From CAZVJA01 sp964626885 (GTDB lineage Bacteria > Planctomycetota > Planctomycetia > Planctomycetales > Planctomycetaceae): a DNA stretch of 33,703 nucleotides. The stretch lies in contig CAZVJA010000038.1 in NCBI GenBank assembly GCA_964626885.1, positions 1 through 33,703 of the forward strand, given 5' to 3'. Every line of letters begins with the position of its first letter. The first letter of the stretch is position 1. A program made the translations under genes and the position numbers. A model generated the notes under the pieces. It did no database searches and was not told the origin of the DNA. It saw nothing but the letters and a program-made list of their open reading frames with translations. Positions 27,107 to 33,703 of the stretch are shown in pieces.

Positions 27107-28105
27107 TCACTTCCGCGAGTCCTGGGACGCCAGCTCCGTGCGTGCCCATGCAGCCGCCCCCATGACTGTGGCGTCATCTCCCAATTCCGCCGCAACGACT
27201 TTGAAAGTCTCACGGAACGATGGCAGCACATGTTCCTTGGCGGTGTTGGTGACGGTTTGAACAATCAACTTCGGCATCGCTTCGACCAGCCCCCCGCCGA
27301 GCACGACGCAATCGGGAGAGAGAAGATGCACAATTCCGGCCAGTGCGATGCCGATGTGGCGAGCCGCGTCCTTGACGATCGATTCGATGATCGTGTCCCC
27401 TTCGCGAATTGCTTCCGCGAGCGCGCCGCTGCGGATGTCGGAGAGGTCGGTGCCGATGATCGCATGCAGATGCGGCGCCTGCCCACGGTGAGCGGCCTGT
27501 GCCGCCTGTGCCGAGATCGCCAGACGACTGGCGACCGCCTCCAGGCAGCCCCGCAGTCCGCAGCCGCAGCGCGGACCGTCCGGAATCACTTGAATATGGC
27601 CGATCTCCATGCAGGAGCTCTTGCGTCCGCGCAGAATTCGACCATCGTACACGCAGCCGCCACCGATTCCCGTGCCGGGAAAGATCCCGACGATGCAGCG
27701 CGCCCCTTTTCCGGCCCCAAACTGACTTTCTCCGTACACTCCGGTATCGACGTCGTTGGCGATCACCGCCGGACACTTGAAGGTCTTTTCGAGCGTGGCC
27801 TTGAGTGGAACGTTCGTCCAACCGAGGTTGGGAGCGTCGAGCATGATTCCTTTATCAAGGTCGAGCGGTCCAGGACAACCGACACCAATCCCGTTCAGTT
27901 GGGCGGGTTCGACCCCTGCTTCCTCGAGCGCGCTCTGAATCGTCGTGATGATGCGCTCCTGTCCCGCCTTTTCTCCTTCGAAGCCGCGGGTCTTTTTGCG
28001 CTTTCTCGTGAGCGGCTTGAACGAAGCATCGAACACCGCCGCCATCATCTTGGTGCCGCCAAGGTCAAAACCGACCCAGTAACCGTTCTCCCCCTTTTTG
28101 GCCAT
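27107..28105 (-). CDS. ROK-family sugar kinase (glucokinase-like)
   Basis: The 332-residue protein has the ROK plan: phosphate-binding DLGGTK (14-19), catalytic D118 in IANDVD, GTGIGGG (144-150), EIGH (167-170) and the zinc motif CGCGLRGCLE (C180, C182 and C187, with H170 as fourth ligand). ROK kinases phosphorylate glucose or other hexoses with ATP. The presence of the zinc motif argues against the polyphosphate-glucokinase branch, despite the ppx-ppk1 genes downstream on the same strand. I use the ATG at 28105, which begins right before WVGFDLGG; an upstream open frame to 28258 encodes unlike sequence. It lies 87-99 bases from the ppx start. Which sugar is used is not known. Confidence 0.92.
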   Translation of the reverse strand: MAKKGENGYWVGFDLGGTKMMAAVFDASFKPLTRKRKKTRGFEGEKAGQERIITTIQSALEEAGVEPAQLNGIGVGCPGPLDLDKGIMLDAPNLGWTNVPLKATLEKTFKCPAVIANDVDTGVYGESQFGAGKGARCIVGIFPGTGIGGGCVYDGRILRGRKSSCMEIGHIQVIPDGPRCGCGLRGCLEAVASRLAISAQAAQAAHRGQAPHLHAIIGTDLSDIRSGALAEAIREGDTIIESIVKDAARHIGIALAGIVHLLSPDCVVLGGGLVEAMPKLIVQTVTNTAKEHVLPSFRETFKVVAAELGDDATVMGAAAWARTELASQDSRK

Positions 28106-28334
28106 GCTCTCTGTTTTCGTCCTTGATCCTGTTGCCTTGAACGGAGATTCAACCTGCGGCGCTTGCGCCCCACCCAAATGGGATAATAATGGAAATCCTT
28201 GGCCGAACGCGACTATTTCACGGCGAATTACACAAAGTTCTCGGCCGAATCGCGACAATCCGGGAGATTTCCGCGGGAGATATTCACCCGGCCAATGGAT
28301 GCGGCTCGGTGGATAGCGCCATGACGGGTCGGAA

Positions 28335-28853
28335 TCAACCGTCGATGACCGGGACCGGAGCCGGTTCCGGGAGCGGAATGATCCGGGCGTTCAGCGGCTC
28401 GGTTTCGAGAATCATCACCGAGGGTTTGCTGAACATCCACCCACTCAGTTCGCCGGGGTTGAGAAACAGTCGCCCTTCGGCATCGCGGCGAATCGACGGT
28501 TTGTGCGTATGGGCCGAAATGACGACGTCGCAGCCTTCGACATGCCCGCGCAATTGTTCGAGCACGTGCGTGAGGAGAATTTTGACGCCGTCCGGGGTGA
28601 CGAAGCCGAACGGAGGCTCGCCAAGCGTGCCGACGATTCGCATTCCCCCTTGAATGCCGGTTTTGTTTCCATCGGCGTCGCCGAAGCAGGCAATCATCGG
28701 ACATTTGAGCCGGCGGAGCGGGGGAATCGCCAGCGGCGTGACGAAATCGCCGGCGAAGACGACCAGCCCGCACCCCGCGCGGTTGAACTCCGCGACCGCG
28801 TGGCGGACGTTATCGACATGATCGTGAGCGTCGGCGAAGATCCCGATGCGCAT
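28335..28853 (-). CDS. YfcE/MJ0936-type metallophosphoesterase
   Basis: The 172-residue protein is a compact calcineurin-like phosphodiesterase. Metal ligands seen are D8 and H10 (FADAHDH), D36 (AGDFVTP), H96 (LLTHVLEQ), and H115 and H117 (SAHTHKPS). In the usual GNxD element, GDADGN is found instead, so the asparagine that normally bridges the metals is D59. GELSGW takes the place of the NPGS-like loop near 132-140. The protein should hydrolyse phosphodiester bonds; YfcE acts on model substrates but its natural target is unclear. Whether it is in the operon with the ROK kinase, 229 bases downstream on the same strand, is uncertain. The start is the ATG at 28853. Confidence 0.85.
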   Translation of the reverse strand: MRIGIFADAHDHVDNVRHAVAEFNRAGCGLVVFAGDFVTPLAIPPLRRLKCPMIACFGDADGNKTGIQGGMRIVGTLGEPPFGFVTPDGVKILLTHVLEQLRGHVEGCDVVISAHTHKPSIRRDAEGRLFLNPGELSGWMFSKPSVMILETEPLNARIIPLPEPAPVPVIDG

Positions 28854-28997
28854 TTGTTAAGAGCAACTCCAGCGTGAGTTCGTCCGACAAGATTTCCGAT
28901 CACTGCAGCTTAATAGCCTGATCACCCCCTGACAACGGCGCCTGGATGCCGGCTAAGGAACGACTGCCTTTCGATCGTAAGAAAACAGGCTGCCAGC

Positions 28998-29426
28998 TCA
29001 TTCTTCCTCGGCGGTTGAAGAGGGGACCAGTGGCTCCAAGAGACGAATAAGATCGGGGACATGAATGGTTGCAACCCGCCAAATGCGGTCGTGTTTGATC
29101 TCACCGTAATCGTGGGCGAGGACGTGCCGTTGAGCCTGAATCGGCCGCCATGGAATCTGCGCATGTTCCGATTGGAACTCCGCGGAAACTCGCCGGGCTG
29201 CTTCGCCAATGATTTCAATTTGCCGCTCCACGGCACTCCGCAGCATCAAGTCTGCGAGATACTCGTCGGAGCTTCGACCGCTGACGAATCCCTCCACGGC
29301 GCGCGCAGCGGTCAACATGTCCCAGAGATAGACGACATCATCCTTTTCCGCCGTCGTAAATGATCTGCCGTGTTTGGAGAATCCGTTGCCGCCGGAAGGG
29401 GTTTCGCAACCCTTCCAACTCGACAA
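28998..29426 (-). CDS. hepT: HepT-family (DUF86) RNase toxin, start codon uncertain
   Basis: The helical domain covers about residues 25-135 of this frame: DDVVYLWDMLTAARAV, LRSAVERQIEIIGEAARRV and RHVLAHDYGEI. The last gives the active R-x4-H-x-Y motif (R100, H105, Y107), with H instead of the common N after the arginine. HepT is a ribonuclease whose tyrosine is AMPylated by its partner MntA. It lies directly downstream of the MntA-type gene. No ATG exists at the expected position; the frame is open to a TTG at 29426, which would overlap mntA by 89 bases, and the only inner Met is at 29318, inside the first helix. A small indel at the gene start is possible. The toxin family call is good; the start is not. 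Confidence 0.78.
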   Translation of the reverse strand: MSSWKGCETPSGGNGFSKHGRSFTTAEKDDVVYLWDMLTAARAVEGFVSGRSSDEYLADLMLRSAVERQIEIIGEAARRVSAEFQSEHAQIPWRPIQAQRHVLAHDYGEIKHDRIWRVATIHVPDLIRLLEPLVPSSTAEEE

Positions 29427-29658
29427 GATCGACGGGACGCGAAAAAAGCGTGCTCAATTCGTCGCGCAATTTGACGAGATCCCACAAGCTCCACGGAGCA
29501 TCCTCCTCGAAGGACACCAGTACGTCGACATCACTGGTCGAACTAAAATCGTCGCGCAGAACCGACCCGAACAGCGAGACCTCCCGGATTCTCCACCTGC
29601 GGCAGAGTGCCTCGAGCTCGCCCTGAGACGGAACTTGGATTCGCGTTGAGAGAATCAT
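29338..29658 (-). CDS. mntA: MntA-type minimal nucleotidyltransferase antitoxin
   Basis: From the ATG at 29658 the protein has 106 residues. It carries the nucleotidyltransferase motif GSx10DxD exactly: G31, S32, D43 and D45 in a GSVLRDDFSS..DVD run. This is followed by the NTase strand VLVSFEEDAPWS and DLVELEGLRNP. MntA AMPylates the tyrosine of the HepT toxin and so silences it. The open frame extends upstream to an ATG at 29754, but that stretch has no NTase character. Its stop codon overlaps the coding frame of the hepT gene, consistent with a bicistronic toxin-antitoxin module. No strong ribosome-binding site is seen. Confidence 0.85.
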   Translation of the reverse strand: MILSTRIQVPSQGELEALCRRWRIREVSLFGSVLRDDFSSTSDVDVLVSFEEDAPWSLWDLVKLRDELSTLFSRPVDLVELEGLRNPFRRQRILQTRQIIYDGGKG

Positions 29659-29891
29659 GCAAACGTCAGCTTGTCTTGGAGTCGTGGGTCTATTATCAAG
29701 CCTATCATCGATTTGCGAGCCGGACAATCTTGGTTTACATCCGGTCAGTTTCATGCATCACATGGCCTGAGTTTCGTTTGGTCTTCCTCGCTGATTTCGG
29801 CATTATTACCTCTACAATGAAACCGGCGGCCTGGTGAAGCATCACCAAACCGCCGGATCAGTTTCTTCAAGTTTGACTCTGAGCGTGCTGC
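29659..29891. other. Gap between mntA and the DUF1501 gene with one clear hairpin
   Basis: Apart from the terminator hairpin at 29823-29856, nothing recognisable is seen. An ATG at 29754 lies in it, but I judge the mntA start to be at 29658. Confidence 0.5.
29823..29856 (-). terminator. Rho-independent-type terminator after the DUF1501 gene
   Basis: CCGGCGG (29823-29829) pairs with CCGCCGG (29850-29856), and TGGTGA (29832-29837) pairs with TCACCA (29842-29847), with a CC/AA internal loop and a four-base loop. On the minus strand the stem is followed by TTTCATT. It is 35 bases past the DUF1501 stop. Confidence 0.65.
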
Positions 29892-31355
29892 TCAGCTCAG
29901 AATCCCCATCACCGCATCCGCCTTCACCATCTCACGCGGCTGGTTGAGGTGATTGTACACCGTCCGACGGGGATTGAGTCCCACGCTGTGATAAACGGTC
30001 GCCAGCAGGTCGTTGGGATGGACCGGGTTCTCGACCGGGGCCGAGGCGGTGGCGTCCGACTTGCCATACACGAAGCCTCGCTTCACGCCCGCGCCTGCCA
30101 CGACAGCCGTGTAGCAGTACGGCCAGTGATCGCGTCCGTCATCCGTGTTGCTGTTACCGGATGTGCTCACGCCGCGCTTCGGGCTGCGGCCAAATTCGCC
30201 CACCGCCACCACCATCGTCTCCGCGAGGAGTCCCCGTTCGTCAAGGTCGGCAATCAGCGCCGCGAGGCCGGCGTCGAGCATCGGCGAATTCTGCTTCTTC
30301 ATCCGATCGGAAAGGCCGGAGTGCACGTCCCAGGAGTGATTGTCGGAGTTCGCGATCTTCGGCCAGTTGACTTCGACAACGCGCGTGCCCGCCTCAATCA
30401 ATCGCCGCGCCAGGAGGCAACTCTGGCCAAACGTATTGCGGCCATAACGGTCGCGCATTTCGGCGCTTTCCGCGGAGAGGTTGAATGCATCGCGGGCGCG
30501 GCCGGAAAGGACAAGGCTCAATGCTTTGTCGTAATAACTGTTCAACGCGTAGCTGGAGACCGCTTTGTCGAGATCCTGCAGGCCGGCGTTGATGGTGTCG
30601 CGCAGCTTCGCGCGGCGTTCGAGACGGGGGAGTGGAACTTCCTTCCGCAGCGACAAGTCGTCGACGCTGATCTTTTCCATCTTGGCCATGTCCATGTCGT
30701 CGCCGGGCGGATACAGGTAGTACGGATCGTACGCTCGGCCGAGGAACCCGGCGGTGCCCGCTTTGCCGATCACGTTGCTCTCTTGTAATGGGCGGGGCAT
30801 CATCACGTAGGGGAGCATCGGCACTTCCGGAGGCTTCAGCTTGGTGATGTTGCAGCCGAAGTTCGGGAAGTCCTTGGGGCTCGGCGGTTCAAGCTGCCCG
30901 GAGGGGCTGACGTTGTCGGCCGTGTAGCCGGTGAGCATCTGGTAAATGGCGGCGGTGTGGTTGAACAGCCCGATCGGTGTGTAGCTCATCGAGCGGATCA
31001 TCGTAAATCTGTCGTTCACTTGCGCGAGCTTCGGGAGGTTCTCGGTGAACTGCACTCCCGGGAGCTTGGTGTCGATGTTTGCGAAGATGCTTTTGACGTT
31101 GTCGGGGACGTTGGTTTTCGGGTCCCACAAGTCGAGATGGCTGGGGCCCCCTTGCAGATAGACGAGAATAACCGACTTCGCTTTGCCGAATCCGGGGCCG
31201 CCGTAGCGTGTGTCTTCATTCGCGCGCGATGCCTGCATTTGAAATAGCGTGGGGAGGCTGAGGCCGAAGAGGGTCGAGCCGCCGACTCGGAGCAGATCGC
31301 GACGGGTGATGCCGTCGCAGGTGTCCTTGCCGATTCCGCCGGGGATGACGAGCAT
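29892..31355 (-). CDS. DUF1501 Tat-exported protein, sulfatase-like fold
   Basis: The 487-residue protein starts with a Tat signal, TRRDLLRVGGSTLFGLS (17-33), and the family motif GGPSHLDLWDPK (69-80). DNHSWDVHSGL, FGRSPKRGV and GRDHWPYCYTAVVAGAGVKRGFVYG are also characteristic of DUF1501. These proteins are abundant in planctomycetes, resemble sulfatases in their alkaline-phosphatase-like core, and usually sit beside a DUF1549/DUF1553 cytochrome-like partner. No partner is next to this copy: the upstream 770 bases hold no gene. The ATG is preceded by AGGAG. The substrate and role are unknown. Confidence 0.93.
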   Translation of the reverse strand: MLVIPGGIGKDTCDGITRRDLLRVGGSTLFGLSLPTLFQMQASRANEDTRYGGPGFGKAKSVILVYLQGGPSHLDLWDPKTNVPDNVKSIFANIDTKLPGVQFTENLPKLAQVNDRFTMIRSMSYTPIGLFNHTAAIYQMLTGYTADNVSPSGQLEPPSPKDFPNFGCNITKLKPPEVPMLPYVMMPRPLQESNVIGKAGTAGFLGRAYDPYYLYPPGDDMDMAKMEKISVDDLSLRKEVPLPRLERRAKLRDTINAGLQDLDKAVSSYALNSYYDKALSLVLSGRARDAFNLSAESAEMRDRYGRNTFGQSCLLARRLIEAGTRVVEVNWPKIANSDNHSWDVHSGLSDRMKKQNSPMLDAGLAALIADLDERGLLAETMVVAVGEFGRSPKRGVSTSGNSNTDDGRDHWPYCYTAVVAGAGVKRGFVYGKSDATASAPVENPVHPNDLLATVYHSVGLNPRRTVYNHLNQPREMVKADAVMGILS

Positions 31356-31646
31356 GAGCGTCTCCTAAAGGACCGCCGCGGGGGTGGTCACAGGGGCAAC
31401 GGGGCTTCGCAGAATCCGATGCACGCGGACAGCAGTGCAGTATGACTATAATCGGACAACGGATCAGTTGTCAATTATGCGATTGCGTAAGATGAAGCGC
31501 CGCAGGGGGCTAAAGGGTTTGGAGAGCCGGGGATCAGGCATGGAATTAAGGGGACAGGAGTCAGGATTCAAGAATTCGGGGTTAGCATTTGGAAATGAGA
31601 CTTGAGGGCTCCGTCAGACCGAATCTCGTGCGAACGTGCGCGGCTA

Positions 31647-31673
31647 CCCAAGCCGACGACTTGTCGTCGGATC
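31647..31673. repeat. Palindromic dispersed repeat, copy 2
   Basis: All 27 bases are identical to 23111-23137. The hairpin core CCGACGA-CTTG-TCGTCGG is at 31653-31670. Finding two exact copies 8.5 kb apart in spacers supports a real repeat family. Confidence 0.8.
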
Positions 31674-31764
31674 GATTGCGATTGTGGGTGGCGTCTGGAC
31701 CACTTGTGGCACGACGCGCTTCATGGCAGGTTGATTAACCGCACCCAAAACATCGCAATAAGAA

Positions 31765-31786
31765 CCACCAGCCTTCTCGCTGGCGG
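31765..31786. repeat. Palindromic element with GCTGG/CCAGC arms
   Basis: CCACCAGC and GCTGGCGG form 8-base arms with one mismatch around CTTCTC. Only one copy is seen here. I recall similar elements in planctomycete spacers, but that is not a search result. Confidence 0.5.
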
Positions 31787-32082
31787 CTCTTCAGCCAAAG
31801 CACCAAAATTTGCAAACAGCGGTTTTTGATGGGCCGTCGGTCGCCGTTGTATGATCTCATGGCGGTCATCCGAAAACTCAAAGCCTGTCAATTTCCCCAT
31901 TAACCCCCTCTCGATGGGCAAACTCCTCGTTCGCGGCAGCCATGTGAGTTCCGTGAGCTTCGCCGGTGTCGAGCCCGATCCGTTCGACGTTTTTTTACTT
32001 CGTTCGAAGGGGTCGTGTGTTGTGACAGGCTCAGCCTCACCGTCCCGGATCAGCCGAAGAGACGCCTCTTGTCGTTCCGCGA

Positions 32083-32103
32083 CCCAGATGCGGGGCGTCT
32101 GGG
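32083..32103. repeat. Palindromic element with CCCAGATGC/GCGTCTGGG arms
   Basis: Nine-base arms with one G-T wobble enclose a GGG loop. The surrounding GGTGGCCCAGACG context resembles a dispersed planctomycete spacer element. It lies just after the stop codon of the AHSA1 gene, so it could also serve as that operon's transcription terminator, although no T-run follows. Confidence 0.55.
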
Positions 32104-32121
32104 CCACCCCTCAATTTCACC

Positions 32122-33087
32122 TCACGCCGATTCTTCAATGTTCGTCAGCTCAGATTCCAGTTTATCGAACGAGCCCGTCCAACCCAGAGTCATGCCGGGC
32201 CGCTCGTTCATAAAGGCGTCGATTTCCTGCGGTGTGGTTTGGCCAAACGGTTCCATCGTCACTGTCACGCGTGTCGCATCGGGACCTTCGGCTGTCAGGA
32301 GAACGGTTGTTTGCAGCGCTGCGGGAAATTCTGGCGCACCCGGGTGGCGGGCAATGTTGCCTGCTTCATCGCAAAACCGCTGGACGTAAACCAGCCGGCC
32401 AGGTTTGCGGATCTCTCGGTACTCAATTTTCCCATGGATGCTGACTCCCGCGCCGTTGCTCATCTGGAAGAAGCAGCTTGCCCCTTCTCGAATGTCTCCC
32501 TCGCGCAGCTGCATGTCGAATCCGACCGGCGGCAGCCACTTCGCAAAGTGAGCCGGATCGGTCCACATTTCGAACATCAGACTAATCGGCGCCGCGAAAC
32601 TGCGATTGATGACGAAGCTGTTTCGACCGTGCTCGGTCTTGTTGAGATACTCCGCCAGCCGGTCCCACGTCGCGTCACCACCAGCCTTCTTGATGAACTG
32701 TCGCGTCGCCTCTGCCTGCTCCGCAGTGGGCAATGACATCCGAAATTCCAATGTCGTCTTGCCGTCCGACTCGGAAAAGAGCGCCGTCACTCGAAACAGG
32801 GGAGGCCGGTCGTCGTAGCCGCCGTGGTCGTACACCAGCTTCCTATATTCTTCGACCTCGTGGTACAGCGTTTTGTTGGGGTAATCGACGCCGTCCGGTC
32901 CGTGCATCGTGTAGTGCCAAATCCCCCCCGGCTTCAGGCTCTTGCTGTGCGAGGTGAGCGTAAAGCCGCGCGGTCCCCACCACTGCACGACTTGGTTGAT
33001 GTCGGTCCATGCCTCCCACACGGCTTTGACCGGCGCGTCGTAAACTCGCGTGATGTGAATCTCGTTTGATTTATCTCTTGCGGGCAT
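32122..33087 (-). CDS. Tandem AHSA1/SRPBCC-domain protein
   Basis: The 321-residue protein contains two START-like AHSA1 domains in tandem. The first spans about 10-148, with ITRVYDAPVKAVWEAWTD and WWGPRGFTLTSHS. The second spans about 157-315, with INRSFAAPISLMFEMWTDPAHFAKWLPP and MTLGWTGSFDKLESELT. Each has the VWxAWTD..xxxWWGP opening and the closing helix typical of the family. Such proteins bind hydrophobic ligands; most have one domain. It overlaps the ArsR regulator gene by 17 bases, the frequent ArsR-AHSA1 pairing, so the pair is translationally coupled. A specific function is not known. Confidence 0.9.
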   Translation of the reverse strand: MPARDKSNEIHITRVYDAPVKAVWEAWTDINQVVQWWGPRGFTLTSHSKSLKPGGIWHYTMHGPDGVDYPNKTLYHEVEEYRKLVYDHGGYDDRPPLFRVTALFSESDGKTTLEFRMSLPTAEQAEATRQFIKKAGGDATWDRLAEYLNKTEHGRNSFVINRSFAAPISLMFEMWTDPAHFAKWLPPVGFDMQLREGDIREGASCFFQMSNGAGVSIHGKIEYREIRKPGRLVYVQRFCDEAGNIARHPGAPEFPAALQTTVLLTAEGPDATRVTVTMEPFGQTTPQEIDAFMNERPGMTLGWTGSFDKLESELTNIEESA

Positions 33088-33451
33088 GTTTTCGTTTCCT
33101 CTTCTGTTGTTTCGCGTTGGCAGTGACGGTTTTCAGGTATTCCCCCAGCCGGTCGAGACTCTCTTCGCACATCTGTCGGTACTGTTCGATGAAATTGATC
33201 GGATCCTTGAACCCTTCGGGATTCAAATCACACAGCCGACGCTGCGCGTCCTGCGTTTTGGTGACCAGACCTGCTTTTTCAAGCACTTTCAGATGCTTGG
33301 TGACGGCCGGCAGGCTCATTTGTTCCAGAAACGGCTCGGCGATTTCCGAGACGTTGGCCTGCCCTTCGCTGAGCCGGGCGAGCATGGCTCTCCGCGTCGG
33401 ATCGGCGAGCGCCGCGAACTTCTGGCTGAGTTGGTCTTGCAGGGCCGGCAT
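33071..33451 (-). CDS. ArsR-family winged-helix repressor
   Basis: The 126-residue protein has the ArsR/SmtB fold: LADPTRRAMLARLSEG (15-30), then the helix-turn-helix SLPAVTKHLKVLEKAGLV (46-63) and the wing TKTQDAQRRLCDL. Metal-sensing cysteine pairs are absent, which fits the non-metal subgroup that precedes AHSA1 genes. A lysine/arginine-rich tail follows. It sits first in the operon and should repress its own promoter through the inverted repeat just upstream. The ATG at 33451 has only a weak AGG about 12 bases before it. Confidence 0.92.
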   Translation of the reverse strand: MPALQDQLSQKFAALADPTRRAMLARLSEGQANVSEIAEPFLEQMSLPAVTKHLKVLEKAGLVTKTQDAQRRLCDLNPEGFKDPINFIEQYRQMCEESLDRLGEYLKTVTANAKQQKRKRKHARKR

Positions 33452-33466
33452 GTATTAAACCTATAA

Positions 33467-33487
33467 GTTAATTAACTCACGGGTTAA
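33467..33487. promoter_or_regulatory. Candidate ArsR operator
   Basis: TTAAC (33472-33476) and GTTAA (33483-33487) form a perfect inverted repeat with six bases between. It shares its left arm with the palindrome GTTAATTAAC (33467-33476). It lies 16 bases from the arsR start and overlaps the -10 box, a good place for autorepression. Confidence 0.55.
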
Positions 33488-33514
33488 TATAAAACCGGCG
33501 GGGGAGAGTGTCAA
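33486..33514 (-). promoter_or_regulatory. Sigma-70-type promoter of the arsR-AHSA1 operon
   Basis: On the minus strand a perfect -35 box TTGACA (33514-33509) is followed by a 17-base spacer and a -10 box TATATT (33491-33486), five of six matches to consensus. The predicted start is near 33479, about 28 bases from the ATG. Confidence 0.7.
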
Positions 33515-33633
33515 GCAGGCATGGCTGGCCGAAATGGTGGGTCTTCGAAATCGCTGCACGCGGCTACGGTCGCTGTTCGACGCGGATGGGAGACGTGCCG
33601 GAGGTCGGACTTATTGCGATCGCCCCGGGGCAA

Positions 33634-33703
33634 TTATTCCTCATTACGCTGTTTGTATTTCCCGGATTCGAGCGCCTGTTTGATCGCGTAGTAAACGCCA
33701 TGC
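33634..33703 (-). CDS. Possible 3' end of a minus-strand gene cut by the window edge
   Basis: A minus-strand frame enters at the right edge and ends in TAA at 33634. Its last 22 residues, HGVYYAIKQALESG followed by KYKQRNEE, look like a normal charged C-terminal helix. It cannot be assigned to a family, and the fragment is too short to be sure that it is coding. It would be transcribed toward the arsR promoter, with about 120 bases between. Confidence 0.35.
   Translation of the reverse strand, partial: HGVYYAIKQALESGKYKQRNEE

Larger units (their letters stand above)
31356..32121. other. 766-base non-coding stretch made largely of dispersed repeats
   Basis: It holds three palindromic elements (31647-31673, 31765-31786, 32083-32103) and a low-complexity region of GGGG- and GGATTCA-type words at 31500-31605. 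A minus-strand open frame of 128 codons at 31721-32107 has no ribosome-binding site or domain and translates the repeats, so I do not call it a gene. Confidence 0.6.

Noticed and set aside
27107..28105. Polyphosphate glucokinase for the ROK gene
   Set aside because: The CxCGxxGCxE zinc motif with H170 fits ATP-dependent ROK kinases; only the neighbourhood hints at polyphosphate.
31721..32107. 128-codon minus-strand open frame
   Set aside because: It lies over repeats and palindromes, lacks a ribosome-binding site and has no domain.

Overview
The window looks like a piece of a planctomycete (Planctomycetota) chromosome, possibly a metagenome-assembled contig. The grounds are a DUF1501 Tat-exported protein, very long PstC/PstA permeases, an RND/MMPL exporter, a lipoprotein TolC homologue with a long proline-rich tail, roughly 55-60% GC by eye, and several families of short palindromic spacer repeats of a kind I associate with this phylum. 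No rRNA, tRNA, CRISPR array, insertion sequence or phage gene was seen.

Layout. 1-3.3 kb: an APC-type permease whose 5' end is replaced by the tail of an unrelated DUF4091-like protein (probable assembly chimera or recombination junction), then an MFS transporter. 3.3-3.8 kb: a non-coding gap with a cluster of inverted repeats. 3.8-6.0 kb: an RND/MMPL exporter with an A10 tract near its end. 6.2-7.7 kb, minus strand: a membrane-anchored coiled-coil protein followed by a Fur-family regulator. 7.8-10.8 kb: a divergent small-molecule cluster with an AstE/aspartoacylase-like zinc hydrolase on the minus strand, and an RraA-like protein plus an M24 (Xaa-Pro) peptidase on the plus strand. 11.0-13.9 kb: a TolC-family outer-membrane lipoprotein.

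14.3-27.0 kb is a phosphate/polyphosphate block. It holds pstS-pstC-pstA-pstB on the plus strand, a MazF/PemK toxin with its antitoxin, and on the minus strand sixA, ppk1 and ppx. PstC, PstA and PstB all carry large N-terminal additions (a propeller-like domain, a coiled-coil-rich domain and a low-complexity arm). No phoU or phoBR is present. In the sequence as given ppk1 is broken by a single-base frameshift between its two catalytic histidines; restoring one base gives a normal-length enzyme of about 705 residues. A candidate PHO-box-like direct repeat lies upstream of pstS.

27.1-28.9 kb, minus strand: a ROK-family sugar kinase and a small YfcE/MJ0936-type phosphoesterase. 29.0-29.7 kb: a HepT/MntA-type toxin-antitoxin pair. 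29.9-31.4 kb: a DUF1501 protein followed by a strong terminator hairpin. 31.4-32.1 kb: a non-coding stretch built from several palindromic repeats. 32.1-33.5 kb: an ArsR regulator and a double-AHSA1-domain protein in one operon, with a near-consensus promoter and an overlapping inverted-repeat operator. The window ends inside what may be the 3' end of another minus-strand gene.

The most interesting points are the enlarged Pst transporter, the ppk1 frameshift, the chimeric first gene, the ArsR promoter/operator, and at least four palindromic repeat families, one of them inside the pst operon. I found no system here that I can call wholly novel.
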